Assembly: GCF_014896945.1 (NCBI RefSeq)
Contig: NZ_CP054719.1
Coordinates: 83,153-147,152 of the forward strand
From: Candidatus Bodocaedibacter vickermanii
GTDB lineage: Bacteria > Pseudomonadota > Alphaproteobacteria > UBA6184
DNA length: 64,000 nucleotides
Direction: 5' to 3'
Made by a program: the position numbers and the translations under genes. Position 1 is the stretch's first letter, and the number at the start of each line of letters is the position of its first letter. A model generated the notes under the pieces. It was not told where the DNA came from and did no database searches. It was given only the letters and a program-made list of their open reading frames with translations. Below are positions 55,801-64,000 of this stretch, piece after piece.

Positions 55801-58800
55801 CAAGTTGGAACTGTTAGGGTACCCGTAATAGCTATGTTTGTTAAACCTGGATGAGAACCTACAAGTTGAATTGTTTGCAAAGAGCTAGATGCTTTTATAC
55901 GAGAAACACCGAGAGGTACGGCTACACTTCCTGCAACAGTTCCTGAAATATCAAGTAAAGAGTTATTAGGATATGTTATTTGCGAGACATCAAAAGCAAA
56001 TCCCGTTTGTGTTACGCTATTGTTCGTTACCCAATTTGGCAATGTAGTAACCGAACCAGTTAAGTTTACTTTGCTTAATTTAGGATGTCCCTGCGCAAGA
56101 GTAACTCCAGCAAGAGAAGACGGAGCTGTTAGCTCTGTAAAATTCACTGGCAAGGTAATATTGCTAACAGAAGAAGGTAAACTGATTTCTTTGGCAATCT
56201 TCGGTAAACTTAGAAGGAAATCTGTGCCTTGCAACCCTGTAGCCGATGACAAATCAAGCATTAAATGTCCATATGCAGAATCATCTACAAAACTAAGTGC
56301 ATCAGAAAGGTTTGAAACACTACCAGTTAGTTTTATAGTTGTTGTGTTAGATGGCAAGGAAATCTTTCGAACATCTGCAGAAAGAGTTCCTTTAAGGCTT
56401 TTAATGTCAATGGTGCTTCCAAGATTGGTCATGCTGGACATATTTAAATTTACGCCCGCAGAGTTTCTTATAAATGGAATAGTCGTTGCAGTTCCGTTAA
56501 TAAGACGTATATTTTTTACATTTGTATTCGTTGTGTTCCAAGACAAATGCATTAAGTTATCGCCAAACTCAAGCGTTGTAACGTTTTCATGTAGAATGAC
56601 TGCCACAGTATTGGAAGGTAACTTAACCGTCGTTGCATCTTTTGTTGTTAAATCTAAGTGCGTACTTAACGATGATTCTGCAGAAAGATCTAACAAGCCA
56701 TTGGATACTGTTTGAGTTGGGATTGACGCTTGAATACCCCCTTCCACTGTTTGACCTGACGTGTTGATATAGTGTGCAGATTGTAATGTTTGAACGGGAG
56801 GTACTAGATTAATTCTTCGAGTTGATCCAGATACAGTTCCCGCTGCAATTTTGGTTTCTAGATCTGAAATTTTTGAAACAATAGCACGTGTGGTTGTTTT
56901 ATGCTGTGCAGGTGCCTGGTTGATGATTGTTTCTGTGTTCGTTATTATGTAGTTCAACGCCTCTTCATTGCTTAGGGTAGCACTGACATCACAATAATAC
57001 CCAGGGTCAGTAAGTCTGACCTTTGTAATATCAGAGGCTAAGCCTTTTAAGTTTAAAATTGGATCTAGCCCACCGAGCTCTGTTACATCAAGTGTACACA
57101 CAGACGGAACCTTCGCGTTCTGTGTCAACCATGTTGGTAATGTGGTTGTGTTACCTGTTAATTTAAGGGTCTGACCCGACAAATTATTTAACGCAGTACA
57201 AAATGCTGCGGATGGCGTTTTATTTACAGGAAAACAAATCTTAACACCAGTACTATCGGTTAAGAAATTAGCCCCGACAGAGGTAATGTTTTCAACAATA
57301 TTGCTAAAGTCTATTTGAACAGGACCTTCAACCTTTCTTAGGAAGTTATCTCCGATCGTTGTCGTCAAATCCCCTTCTGTAATGATAATTTTGGACAAAT
57401 GAACACGCTGATTTAATCTGTTGCTTTCTGTGTGTGGTGTTGAATCTTCTACGGCATATTGAGCCAGATTGGTAATTGCTGCAACTGAAGCCGTTAACGT
57501 TTCTACATAATCCGAAAGTGAAGATATCTCTATAATTCGTTCTGCAAGACTAACTTCCACTATATGAAGGGGCATCAAGACTACATTAAACATACTGATT
57601 ATATTTCGAAGATCTAAAGTATCAGGTAATTTTGACAGGTTAGAAATGTCTAATTTAGTGCGTTGTTCTTCAGCTGTCTGCCCAGAAGCAAAAACCTCAT
57701 TTAAATAAGTATTTGCTGGAGTAGCTTTATATAGCCATGTGGGTAAAGTAGTACTTTCGCCTAATAGCTTTAAATATTGTATACGTGCTGTTCCGAATTT
57801 ACCGTTATGGTCCTGCTGAAATTGAATATTAGGGTATGCCGTAAGTGTTTTAATTATTTGTTTAGAAATTTTAATAGCAGGTATATTTTCCGATAAAATC
57901 AGATCTGTTATATGTGAAGCTTCTAAATAATCAAAATTTAACAACGATAAATCTATAACTTTACTTAAATCTAAAGTGAATCCCTTGTCGCTTGTTTTAG
58001 TTTTATCAAATATCCAGTTAGGAAGAAAGCCATCAGTATTTATAATCTGTTCAGGGCTAGTGATACCAGCAGGAAGAAAGCCCCGAGCACCAGATCCAAT
58101 CAGTTCAAGGCGTTTCAAACTTTTTATACCTTCAAGAAAATATAGATTTGTATAAGCTTTAATAACTGTAGTCGTTGATAACGGTCCCTCACTTACGGGA
58201 GTCCCAGAACCATCATCAGTTATCTTCCGAACGGTACGTTTTTTAGTTGTAGGATTGCTTATTGCATAATTAACAACTGCTTGTATATTTTCATTGTAAG
58301 GAAGAGCGTTACCACTATGGTCTAGTCTTGCCATATACGTATTACCTAAATCCAAGCGTGTTCCCTGTAAAATTTCTGGATTTAAAATAACCTTAGAAAT
58401 ATTGCTGTTTAACATTGTTAGATCAAGTTCAATGGGTAGGTTCGGAATTCCAGATAAGTCTAAAGTTGCGTTTTCTGCAGTTAAGCGTGCATCCCCTAAA
58501 TATTCGATAGGCCATGCTCCGCCTGACAAAGATAATCTTATGTCACCGGGTAGAATTATTGTTGAAGGACCCTCTCCATAATTAATATCTCCAGTCAGTT
58601 TTATCTTTTTTAACTTATTTGTTCCGCTAACGTTTCTTAGCCTTATGTGTGCGGTTATCTCTTCTGCAGTCGAGGGTAGGATAACAGTTTCAATTTGTTC
58701 TGGAAGTAATACTTTTTTTACTCCAGTTAATGAATCAATTCGCATTGTTTTGGAAGAAGTATATCCAACATCACTCAAGTCAATGGTATCATTTACAATT

Positions 58801-61800
58801 GTTTTTCTTTTTATTGTACGTGTATACAGGGCTCCATTTGAATGACGGTATATAAGGTTTGCGTTTGAAGAATTATCATTTTTAATCGGCATTGTAAATT
58901 CTACTGGGCCTAAATAACAGCTAATGCTTAAGGGCGCATATAACGTATAATCTGACGAAACAACTCCATCTAAAAATCTTAGGTCTGTCAAACCTTCACC
59001 GTCTTGATTATCCAAAAATATACTATAATCCGTGGTTGAAAAGGGTCTACCTCCTTGAATGGTCTGATTTGATCGTGCAAGATATTTGCTATTATCGGGC
59101 AAAATAATGGTTGCAAATTTAGGATTCAAAGTTCTTAAGTTTAACGTAGTCGGTAATTCACCAACATTTGTTAAATCCAATGTCGCGGATCCAGGGGTTG
59201 CAGTGTTATTACCGTTAAGGTATTTGGGTAAGGATTTTTGAGTATTCCCAAGAATGGTATTACCTGTCAACACAAGTTTAGAAATAGCACCCACATTAAA
59301 GAGTGTATTAAAAAACTCATCACTTTCAGTAGTAGATAGCGTTAGGGTTCTTAGATTATTATGGGGCCAATTGCCAAGAAAGAATATTGATCCAGATGCG
59401 GCATAATTCATATCAAGCGTAATCGGAGCTGACCAAATAAACAAAGATATTGGCTCCAAAAGTCTACCAATTGGTGGCAATTCAACATCGAACAGTCGAT
59501 TTAAGAGAATCATAGGAACTAAATAAGGCGCTAAGAATGGATTTAGTAACAGCACGACCTCATAAGAGACAGAATTTTCCAAATTTAGCATCTTATAATT
59601 TCGCCCAGAACCACCTTTTCCAGCAGAAATATTTAATGGATTCTTAAAGTTTAACGATTCCACATTGGGGGTGTTTTGAAGAAAAAAGATCGTTCCACCA
59701 AGACCTGCTGTGCCAACATCGGTAGTGTCGAGGTCCGTTACGGCTGATCCGCCAGTTCCTCCAATAATTTTAACTGAATTAAGCGTTAAGGTTTTTAATG
59801 CAGAAAGATAGCTAAGACATACAATAGATTGTCCTTCCGTACCAGATTTTATGCTAACATAAGCCCTCAATCTGCCTTTTTTAGAATCAAAAAAACTCTC
59901 AGGACCATATTCAAACACTATTTGCGCAAACGTTCCTATTGAAACTAATGTAGAGAATCCTGTCGCCGCAGACTGAATGGCATTAAGTTTTGAGAGAGCA
60001 CTGCCTAATTTTGCTGCAAAGTTTGGAAATTTCTTTGCAAGAAGGTATAAGAATGGTTTTATTATAAACATTGGTCCTACAGAGTTGCTTTTTAAAGCCC
60101 ATAGTGTTTTAAGTAGCAGTATGGGAGCCAGAGCTTGAGACACATATCGACCATTACCAACACTTACCAGGTCTAGTGCTTGAATCATAAGGTCATCATC
60201 TTGGTCCAAGCCAGGAATCACACTTAATGGTCTGGAATCAAGGTTAAGAGAGATACGTTTCCCAGTATCTTCCGTTTTTCCATTAATTCCTGCAAAATCA
60301 ATATTCAAGATGTTAACGTCTTCAAGCTTGGTGCAATAACACAAGAAATTTAACCCAACTGACGAAACAGTTCCACCATCAATATGTATTGTTGCAAACG
60401 GTGCTGAGAATGATTGCAATTTTGTAAGGTCACATAAAAAGTTATTTTTAACTGTAACGTCCCCAACATTACTGAGTGTAAGGTGAGTAATGGAGGTATT
60501 ATTTAAGTCAAGATCTCGTAAATAGGGGTAATACGCACTTACGTGTGTAATCGTATTTGGCAAGTTCTCTACATAAGTTAAAGGGGATAAGGATAGATTC
60601 GTAAAGTTTGAGGGTAGTCCATTTAAATTAAAACTTCTGGTAGTTTCATAATTTAAATCTAAAGTAGAAACATTCGATGATGTTATATTTTTTATCCACG
60701 CTGGCAACGATGAAGATGCGATTGAGTCTATGGCAGATAATATTCCAATTGTATTAATACTGTCATTAATCTTTACGCTTCCCGTGTATGTAGGAAACAC
60801 AACTGTTTTTATTTTACTGCTTAATCCACTTAAGTCGGGAAAATTCAGTCCTATGGTGTCTAACTGATTAAATTTACTAAGGTTTAAGACAGCCCCATCT
60901 GAAAAAAAACTATCTTCGCTTAACCATGCGGGAGACTCAAAACCATTTGTATTTCCAGGAGATCTTAAAATTACATTCTTTAATTTTGAAAGATTTGTAC
61001 CGCTGATCCCAGACACTATAACGTTAGTATACTGAACTATTTTTAAGTCTGTTACGCTTGTTGGTAAAGAGAGCGTAACAATTTTAATGCTATGTGGACT
61101 ACGAAACGCATTAACTTTTGTTAATCCCGTAACATTTGATAGATCAAGAACATTAATTTTAAAATTGAGCTTGTCAAAATTAATTTCTTGTGAAAGAGCA
61201 TCACCGATGACGATTACATTTAACACCTTCGAAGCTTGTATGACCTGTTCTAAATTTAGCTGCGCAACTGTAATTTCTAATGTTTCCAGCTTATTGTATT
61301 GTGCTTGAGATAAATCCTGCCCTGTGTAAATCAATCGAGTGATTGCAGGGGCTGATGACGCCACAACAGCATTCGATACATTCGTTGATGTAGTTGTTGT
61401 TGGCGTTAATGTTAGAGTGGAATCACTTTTAATATTAACAGCTTTACCAGAGCTGTCTTTTAAAGTTGTGGCTAAAGATGCTGACATAGAATTTTGAACA
61501 CTCTGTATGACGGAGCTTACATTGGTTAACCCAACACCAGCTGGTATACTTGTTTGCAAGGATTGCAGTGTTGTTCTAATTGCCGTTGTTAACGGTTGCG
61601 CATTTGTGTTTAAATTATCGCCTGTAAAAGAAATTTGCGCTGTCGGGCTACTTAATAGAGACACCAAAATTGCTGATGCAATTAATTGTTGCTGGGCAGC
61701 TGTATACTTTTCTCCTTCTCCTGCCATTACAATGTTTTCAGAGATTTTTTTAAGTAAAGTTAATCGCTGTTCAACTACGGCTTGTTGGCTTTGAACAAAG

Positions 61801-61976
61801 ACTTGCTCTGTTTGGATAGACTTTAAATATTCGCTTGAAATACCATGTGCAACATCGGTATACGAAATCCAAACTGTCGCCAATAATATTGCAGCAATTC
61901 TGCTCTTTTTATTCTTTTTACTCTTATCATTCTTCTTATTTGCTTTTACAGAATCAACCATTTCGCCGTCTTTCAT
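52824..61976 (-). CDS. Giant (3050-residue) repeat-rich surface/secreted protein
   Basis: Lys-rich N-terminus followed by a hydrophobic signal (SRIAAILLATVWISYTDVAHG). The rest is built of degenerate strand-forming repeats with LRR/BspA-like spacing. In the C-terminal third a ~70-residue unit repeats: TLKLTG..TTIP.WA.DGSLTA, then NATLDLS.MTGL, then LPATVTNLTIPSTIT. A Gly/Asn-rich segment (AGNGGNSTNGTGGAGGNLT) lies near the end. There is no barrel of its own. Likely an exported adhesin-like protein, with the downstream barrel lipoprotein as candidate partner. Function is inferred from architecture only. Confidence 0.7.
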   Translation of the reverse strand: MKDGEMVDSVKANKKNDKSKKNKKSRIAAILLATVWISYTDVAHGISSEYLKSIQTEQVFVQSQQAVVEQRLTLLKKISENIVMAGEGEKYTAAQQQLIASAILVSLLSSPTAQISFTGDNLNTNAQPLTTAIRTTLQSLQTSIPAGVGLTNVSSVIQSVQNSMSASLATTLKDSSGKAVNIKSDSTLTLTPTTTTSTNVSNAVVASSAPAITRLIYTGQDLSQAQYNKLETLEITVAQLNLEQVIQASKVLNVIVIGDALSQEINFDKLNFKINVLDLSNVTGLTKVNAFRSPHSIKIVTLSLPTSVTDLKIVQYTNVIVSGISGTNLSKLKNVILRSPGNTNGFESPAWLSEDSFFSDGAVLNLSKFNQLDTIGLNFPDLSGLSSKIKTVVFPTYTGSVKINDSINTIGILSAIDSIASSSLPAWIKNITSSNVSTLDLNYETTRSFNLNGLPSNFTNLSLSPLTYVENLPNTITHVSAYYPYLRDLDLNNTSITHLTLSNVGDVTVKNNFLCDLTKLQSFSAPFATIHIDGGTVSSVGLNFLCYCTKLEDVNILNIDFAGINGKTEDTGKRISLNLDSRPLSVIPGLDQDDDLMIQALDLVSVGNGRYVSQALAPILLLKTLWALKSNSVGPMFIIKPFLYLLAKKFPNFAAKLGSALSKLNAIQSAATGFSTLVSIGTFAQIVFEYGPESFFDSKKGRLRAYVSIKSGTEGQSIVCLSYLSALKTLTLNSVKIIGGTGGSAVTDLDTTDVGTAGLGGTIFFLQNTPNVESLNFKNPLNISAGKGGSGRNYKMLNLENSVSYEVVLLLNPFLAPYLVPMILLNRLFDVELPPIGRLLEPISLFIWSAPITLDMNYAASGSIFFLGNWPHNNLRTLTLSTTESDEFFNTLFNVGAISKLVLTGNTILGNTQKSLPKYLNGNNTATPGSATLDLTNVGELPTTLNLRTLNPKFATIILPDNSKYLARSNQTIQGGRPFSTTDYSIFLDNQDGEGLTDLRFLDGVVSSDYTLYAPLSISCYLGPVEFTMPIKNDNSSNANLIYRHSNGALYTRTIKRKTIVNDTIDLSDVGYTSSKTMRIDSLTGVKKVLLPEQIETVILPSTAEEITAHIRLRNVSGTNKLKKIKLTGDINYGEGPSTIILPGDIRLSLSGGAWPIEYLGDARLTAENATLDLSGIPNLPIELDLTMLNSNISKVILNPEILQGTRLDLGNTYMARLDHSGNALPYNENIQAVVNYAISNPTTKKRTVRKITDDGSGTPVSEGPLSTTTVIKAYTNLYFLEGIKSLKRLELIGSGARGFLPAGITSPEQIINTDGFLPNWIFDKTKTSDKGFTLDLSKVIDLSLLNFDYLEASHITDLILSENIPAIKISKQIIKTLTAYPNIQFQQDHNGKFGTARIQYLKLLGESTTLPTWLYKATPANTYLNEVFASGQTAEEQRTKLDISNLSKLPDTLDLRNIISMFNVVLMPLHIVEVSLAERIIEISSLSDYVETLTASVAAITNLAQYAVEDSTPHTESNRLNQRVHLSKIIITEGDLTTTIGDNFLRKVEGPVQIDFSNIVENITSVGANFLTDSTGVKICFPVNKTPSAAFCTALNNLSGQTLKLTGNTTTLPTWLTQNAKVPSVCTLDVTELGGLDPILNLKGLASDITKVRLTDPGYYCDVSATLSNEEALNYIITNTETIINQAPAQHKTTTRAIVSKISDLETKIAAGTVSGSTRRINLVPPVQTLQSAHYINTSGQTVEGGIQASIPTQTVSNGLLDLSAESSLSTHLDLTTKDATTVKLPSNTVAVILHENVTTLEFGDNLMHLSWNTTNTNVKNIRLINGTATTIPFIRNSAGVNLNMSSMTNLGSTIDIKSLKGTLSADVRKISLPSNTTTIKLTGSVSNLSDALSFVDDSAYGHLMLDLSSATGLQGTDFLLSLPKIAKEISLPSSVSNITLPVNFTELTAPSSLAGVTLAQGHPKLSKVNLTGSVTTLPNWVTNNSVTQTGFAFDVSQITYPNNSLLDISGTVAGSVAVPLGVSRIKASSSLQTIQLVGSHPGLTNIAITGTLTVPTWAKNDSLTAAMATLDLSAMTGTTVDLTGISADFTTVILPATVTNLTIPSTITTLNGVTALTTLKLTGATTTIPAWAVNGSLTAENATLDLSTMTGLGTTLNLVGINSEITTVVLPSDVTEIVAPDTLASVHFSNAQKTLTRIAVAGESISVPIWSRDGSLTTTGATLDLRLMMNLPTSYTVPDLDDSILYLMLPAQIESYTLDNANSALDVTIPALPVIILEEEYTSNTTLPSYLNNVSGYAELDLSNMTSLTLPLDLTSISSKILSVTLPTNVTSVRINASVNSLKLATGHAKLTNLILTGSTPTIPTWATDGSLTAENAALDLSALTSITSTLTLVALSSNIKTIKLPALVTNLTIPDTVTSASGVTALTKLKLTGAVENVPTFAKNGTLTATNATLDLSEMSGTTLDLAGLNADITAVTLSSTVRSLTIPSTGTTINGITNQLTTLALTGAATTIPAWATDGSLTAASATLGLLAMTGLPSTLSLVGISTDITKVTLPATVTNLTIPSRITDASGITDLTNIAIVGTLAAIPAWLKNPSFTAANAVLDLSTAIGTTVDLTGLSPDINQLIINAAMQPTGISNKLTTLKLTGTASSIPTWAKDGSLTATNATLDLSEMVGLSAPLSLTGLSTDIVTLVINGNYSITGITNHLSTLKVTGPGTSFTFVVGGEFLKANSTLDVSAMTGLPATIPNLVLGDNITTLILPENVTASAGAYVNHIVNLTGSFELINSLAQWDSVNNKNKLDNTDIRHLNVIGSGTKNVSGDLFKGCTKLESFTMNSGLTLKGVEGASGNFSAGRGNDVTLLTSCTALTAVDLSATTIQAGNGGNSTNGTGGAGGNLTLLTACTALGAINLSSATIQTSLGGYNNYGNGGRTRAAAGSIILFDTTTGSVRLTATSTTVLGTLNEGNKVIRIYLTGNVTTLPTWVNNASLTKDAGTTLDLLAATGLGASFNFTTITNPDIKTVALPSGVTASNTTGWGNHADTTWTR
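53640..56300 (-). repeat. Coding tandem repeats of the giant protein
   Basis: About ten degenerate units of roughly 200-240 bp encode the DGSLTA-ATLDLS-LPATVTNLTIP module. Segments such as GTTAATGATCCAT recur at 53984, 54403, 54862, 55322 and 55557, which shows relatively recent expansion at DNA level. Confidence 0.8.
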
Positions 61977-62113
61977 TATTTTTATTTTATTAATATTTTA
62001 AAGATTAATAGTTAATGTTTTGTAAAATTTATAAAAAGTTGGGCTATTTTCACAGATGTGATAAAGTCGTCGGACTATTGATTTCAAGTTTTTCAGCAAG
62101 TTAAGGACTTAAA

Positions 62114-63691
62114 GTGATTTTATTGCAAAATATTTCTAAAGCGTATGGTCGAAACACCCTGTTAAAAAGTATTTCATATCACTGTCCAAGTCAGGGGCGT
62201 ATTGCTTTGATCGGGAATAATGGTGCAGGGAAGACTACGCTTCTTAACATACTGTGTGGTCTTGATAATGACTTTGATGGGTCAATGATTAAGCCAAAGG
62301 CTCTGCGCCTAGGCTATCTTCCACAAATTGCAAATCCAACACCTAAAGATACTATTTTAGCCGAAGCCCTAAGCGGGGCTTTGGATTTAAATGCCGTGAT
62401 CGAAGAGCGCGATGCGGTTCTTGAACACATGGCTGTGGAGTGTGATCAGAAAATTTTTGACCGGTATGAACGCCTTGAACAGCAATTCCAAGATATGGGT
62501 GGGTATCGAGTTGTTGATGATACCAAGAAAATTTTACAAGGGCTTGGGTTTAAAGAAGAACAATTTGATGCCCCTGTAGATATCCTGTCAGGCGGTTGGC
62601 GGATGCGGTTAGAGTTTGTAAAAATGCTTCTAAACAAGCCTAATTTCTTGATCCTTGACGAACCCACAAACCATTTAGATTTACCAACCATTCTGTGGTT
62701 TGAAGAGTATTTAAAAAAGTTTGAAGGGACTATTCTATTTGTGTCGCATGACAAAGATCTTTTGAATCGACTGTCAACCCATGTTTTACATTTGAAACAA
62801 GGTGAAATGACGCCCTATGTCGGGAACTTTGATGCATTCTTAGACTCTTTTGCATTGAAGCAATCTCAGCAGGATCACATGGCAAAACAGCTTCGTTTGC
62901 AAGCGGAACATATTGAAAAGTTCGTAAATACGTTTAGGGCAACCCCAACAAAAGCAAAGCAAGTTCAGTCACGATTGAAGATGTTGTCACGCCTTCGTAT
63001 GTTGGAAGATACGATTGAAGTTGATGAGCTGAAGGACACAATGAACCTGTCTTTACGGAATCCATACCCATCGTCAAAAGAAGTCATGAAGGTCGAAGAT
63101 TTGCGAATTGGATATGATAAACCGTTAACACGTGCCATGTCGTTTACCATTTTAAGGGGTCAAAAGATCGGTATATTGGGTGCCAATGGACTGGGGAAAT
63201 CTACGTTGCTTAAAACGCTTTTAGGGACTCATCCTGCCGTTGAGGGCGCAATTTCCAGAGGTGTGAAATTTAATCCAGGCTACTTTGCCCAAGAGCATTT
63301 AGAAGGTCTTAATGAAGAGCTCTCTATCCTTGAAAACGTTACGCAAAGTTCAAGCGATGCAACGGAAAATGAGGCGCGTGGTTTGCTTGGCAGTTTAGGG
63401 CTTACAGGGGAAGCTGTTTTTAAGAAAATAAAGATTTTGTCGGGAGGTGAAAAAAGCCGTGTAGCCTTGGCATCTATGTTAATTAAACGTCCAAATGTGC
63501 TTTTTTTAGATGAGCCCACAAACCATTTAGATTTATCGGCCTGTGAAAATTTAGCAAATGCATTATCGGTCTTTACAGGTACCGTTATTTTTGTGAGCCA
63601 CAACCGTGCCTTTATTCATGAGGTTGCAACGCATCAGATTTATTTAACCGAAAAGGGTCAGGTTAGATTAGAGTCAGTAGAACACGATTAA
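62114..63691 (+). CDS. ABC-F ATPase (ribosome-associated, YbiT/Uup-like)
   Basis: Translation-linked ATPase without membrane segments. Two ABC domains: Walker A GNNGAGKTTLL and GANGLGKSTLL; signatures LSGGWRMRLEF and LSGGEKSRVAL; Walker B FLILDEPTNHLDL and VLFLDEPTNHLDL. A linker with charged helices (about residues 235-310) lies between. The start is GTG, and the gene is divergent from the giant protein gene. At 525 residues there is no long C-terminal Uup coiled coil, which favours YbiT- or EttA-like members. Confidence 0.92.
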   Translation: MILLQNISKAYGRNTLLKSISYHCPSQGRIALIGNNGAGKTTLLNILCGLDNDFDGSMIKPKALRLGYLPQIANPTPKDTILAEALSGALDLNAVIEERDAVLEHMAVECDQKIFDRYERLEQQFQDMGGYRVVDDTKKILQGLGFKEEQFDAPVDILSGGWRMRLEFVKMLLNKPNFLILDEPTNHLDLPTILWFEEYLKKFEGTILFVSHDKDLLNRLSTHVLHLKQGEMTPYVGNFDAFLDSFALKQSQQDHMAKQLRLQAEHIEKFVNTFRATPTKAKQVQSRLKMLSRLRMLEDTIEVDELKDTMNLSLRNPYPSSKEVMKVEDLRIGYDKPLTRAMSFTILRGQKIGILGANGLGKSTLLKTLLGTHPAVEGAISRGVKFNPGYFAQEHLEGLNEELSILENVTQSSSDATENEARGLLGSLGLTGEAVFKKIKILSGGEKSRVALASMLIKRPNVLFLDEPTNHLDLSACENLANALSVFTGTVIFVSHNRAFIHEVATHQIYLTEKGQVRLESVEHD

Positions 63692-63698
63692 ACTGTTT

Positions 63699-63842
63699 GC
63701 AACGTGCCGCCAACCTGCGGTTGGATCCATTGAGTTGGATTGAGTGTGGTTTGAGATATAGCAACGTGCCGTTGCATGCGTTAGGTTAGATCCGATGTGA
63801 TTGGACGCGGATTACAAACAACTAATTCTATTGAGTCCAGCG
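63699..63842. repeat. Palindrome cluster between the ABC-F gene and fmt
   Basis: A partial GCAACGTGCCG at 63699 runs into CCAACC-TGC-GGTTGG (63710-63724); then GCAACG-TGC-CGTTGC (63761-63775) with an H2-like segment after it, and the start of CCAGCG-TCA-CGCTGG (63838-63852). Confidence 0.8.
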
Positions 63843-64000
63843 TCACGCTGGCGGTACGTTGCAAGTATCAAGTCGGTCTTTGGTTTTAATCTCAAATCCT
63901 TTTAAAAACTCTGTTGTTGGGAGCATTTTACCGCCGGGACGTTGCAATGATGTGATTGCAAGGACAGTACCGTTTCCGCAAGCAATATGCAGTTGATCGT
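63843..64000 (-). CDS. fmt: Methionyl-tRNA formyltransferase, C-terminal end (truncated by window)
   Basis: The minus-strand frame entering at the window edge reads QLHIACGNGTVLAITSLQRP, then GGKMLPTTEFLKGFEI, which matches the end of the Fmt C-terminal domain (family pattern: CGDG, LQRPGKK, FLRGF). It ends DTCNVPPA and a TGA located inside the palindrome CCAGCG-TCA-CGCTGG, so the last residues are repeat-derived. Only 52 codons are visible. Confidence 0.8.
   Translation of the reverse strand, partial: DQLHIACGNGTVLAITSLQRPGGKMLPTTEFLKGFEIKTKDRLDTCNVPPA

Noticed and set aside
52864..58845. Plus-strand open frames opposite the giant gene (for example 54478-55083, 56020-56715)
   Set aside because: They are shadows of the repetitive minus-strand gene; their repeated VAFVAVN-like sequence mirrors its repeats.
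50742..61976. Classical two-partner secretion (TpsA/TpsB)
   Set aside because: No filamentous-haemagglutinin-type N-terminal TPS domain is visible in the giant protein and no POTRA domains in the lipoprotein.

Overview
The window is an AT-rich alphaproteobacterial chromosome segment. Core genes are collinear with or typical of Alphaproteobacteria: secY-adk-rpsM-rpsK-rpoA-rplQ, a secA / small membrane protein / xerD row, hflK-hflC-deg, a ComM-type ATPase, an adrenodoxin-type ferredoxin and parC. Accessory content (type VI baseplate genes, flagellar hook genes, several secreted proteins of unknown role, a giant repeat-rich surface protein and dense families of small palindromic repeats) suits a host-associated, probably protist-associated lineage such as Holosporales or Paracaedibacter-like bacteria. 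That placement is inference: no rRNA lies in the window and no database was searched.

Layout. 1-8515: end of the ribosomal alpha operon, a Deg-type protease, an S66 LD-carboxypeptidase lipoprotein and an Atm1/MsbA-like ABC exporter. 8516-10438: about 1.9 kb of repeats (palindromes, a 235-bp MITE-like element, a 132-bp tandem array, and a 0.55-kb structured element with its own promoter). 10439-21355: esterase, cyclase-family hydrolase, recO, parvulin-like foldase, xerD, a small membrane protein, secA, uppP, ferredoxin and parC. 21356-26002: three tandem paralogues of an unrecognised secreted family with kinase-like motifs. 26046-29385: hflK-hflC-deg. 29537-30555: frameshifted Rpn-type nuclease. 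30834-36214: tssF, tssG, a truncated EEP-fold secreted protein and an M24 aminopeptidase. 36319-42282: a sigma-54-type promoter, fliK-flgD-flgE, then a Sec-exported protein built from duplicated hook-protein domain. 42350-44659: ComM-like ATPase and a single-domain cation channel. 44660-46100: second repeat island. 46109-49533: holB, metG, HIBCH-like hydrolase. 49508-50650: third repeat island. 50742-61976: lipoprotein with a barrel-like C-terminus and a 3050-residue repeat protein. 62114-63691: ABC-F ATPase. 63843-64000: the 3' end of fmt, which reads into a repeat.

Most distinctive is the layered repeat system. (i) 15-17 bp hairpins have stems that vary by compensatory changes while the 3-nt loop stays TGA or TGC in one orientation; they are often followed by a second hairpin. 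(ii) Two 71-74 nt elements fold as a cloverleaf with the same four helices but different paired bases. (iii) Two identical 235-bp MITE-like elements lie 36 kb apart, one between poly-G tracts. (iv) Three copies of a 0.55-kb element keep a TTGACA/T-N16-TATACT promoter, while its spacer has diverged, firing into a strong hairpin. Copies of the palindromes supply the last codons of at least four genes, as Rickettsia palindromic elements do.

The protein-level novelties are the Sec-exported hook-domain protein, the kinase-like triplet, the channel with a TFDDW filter and few S4 charges, and the giant repeat protein with its barrel-like partner. Residue and base positions were counted by hand from the sequence.
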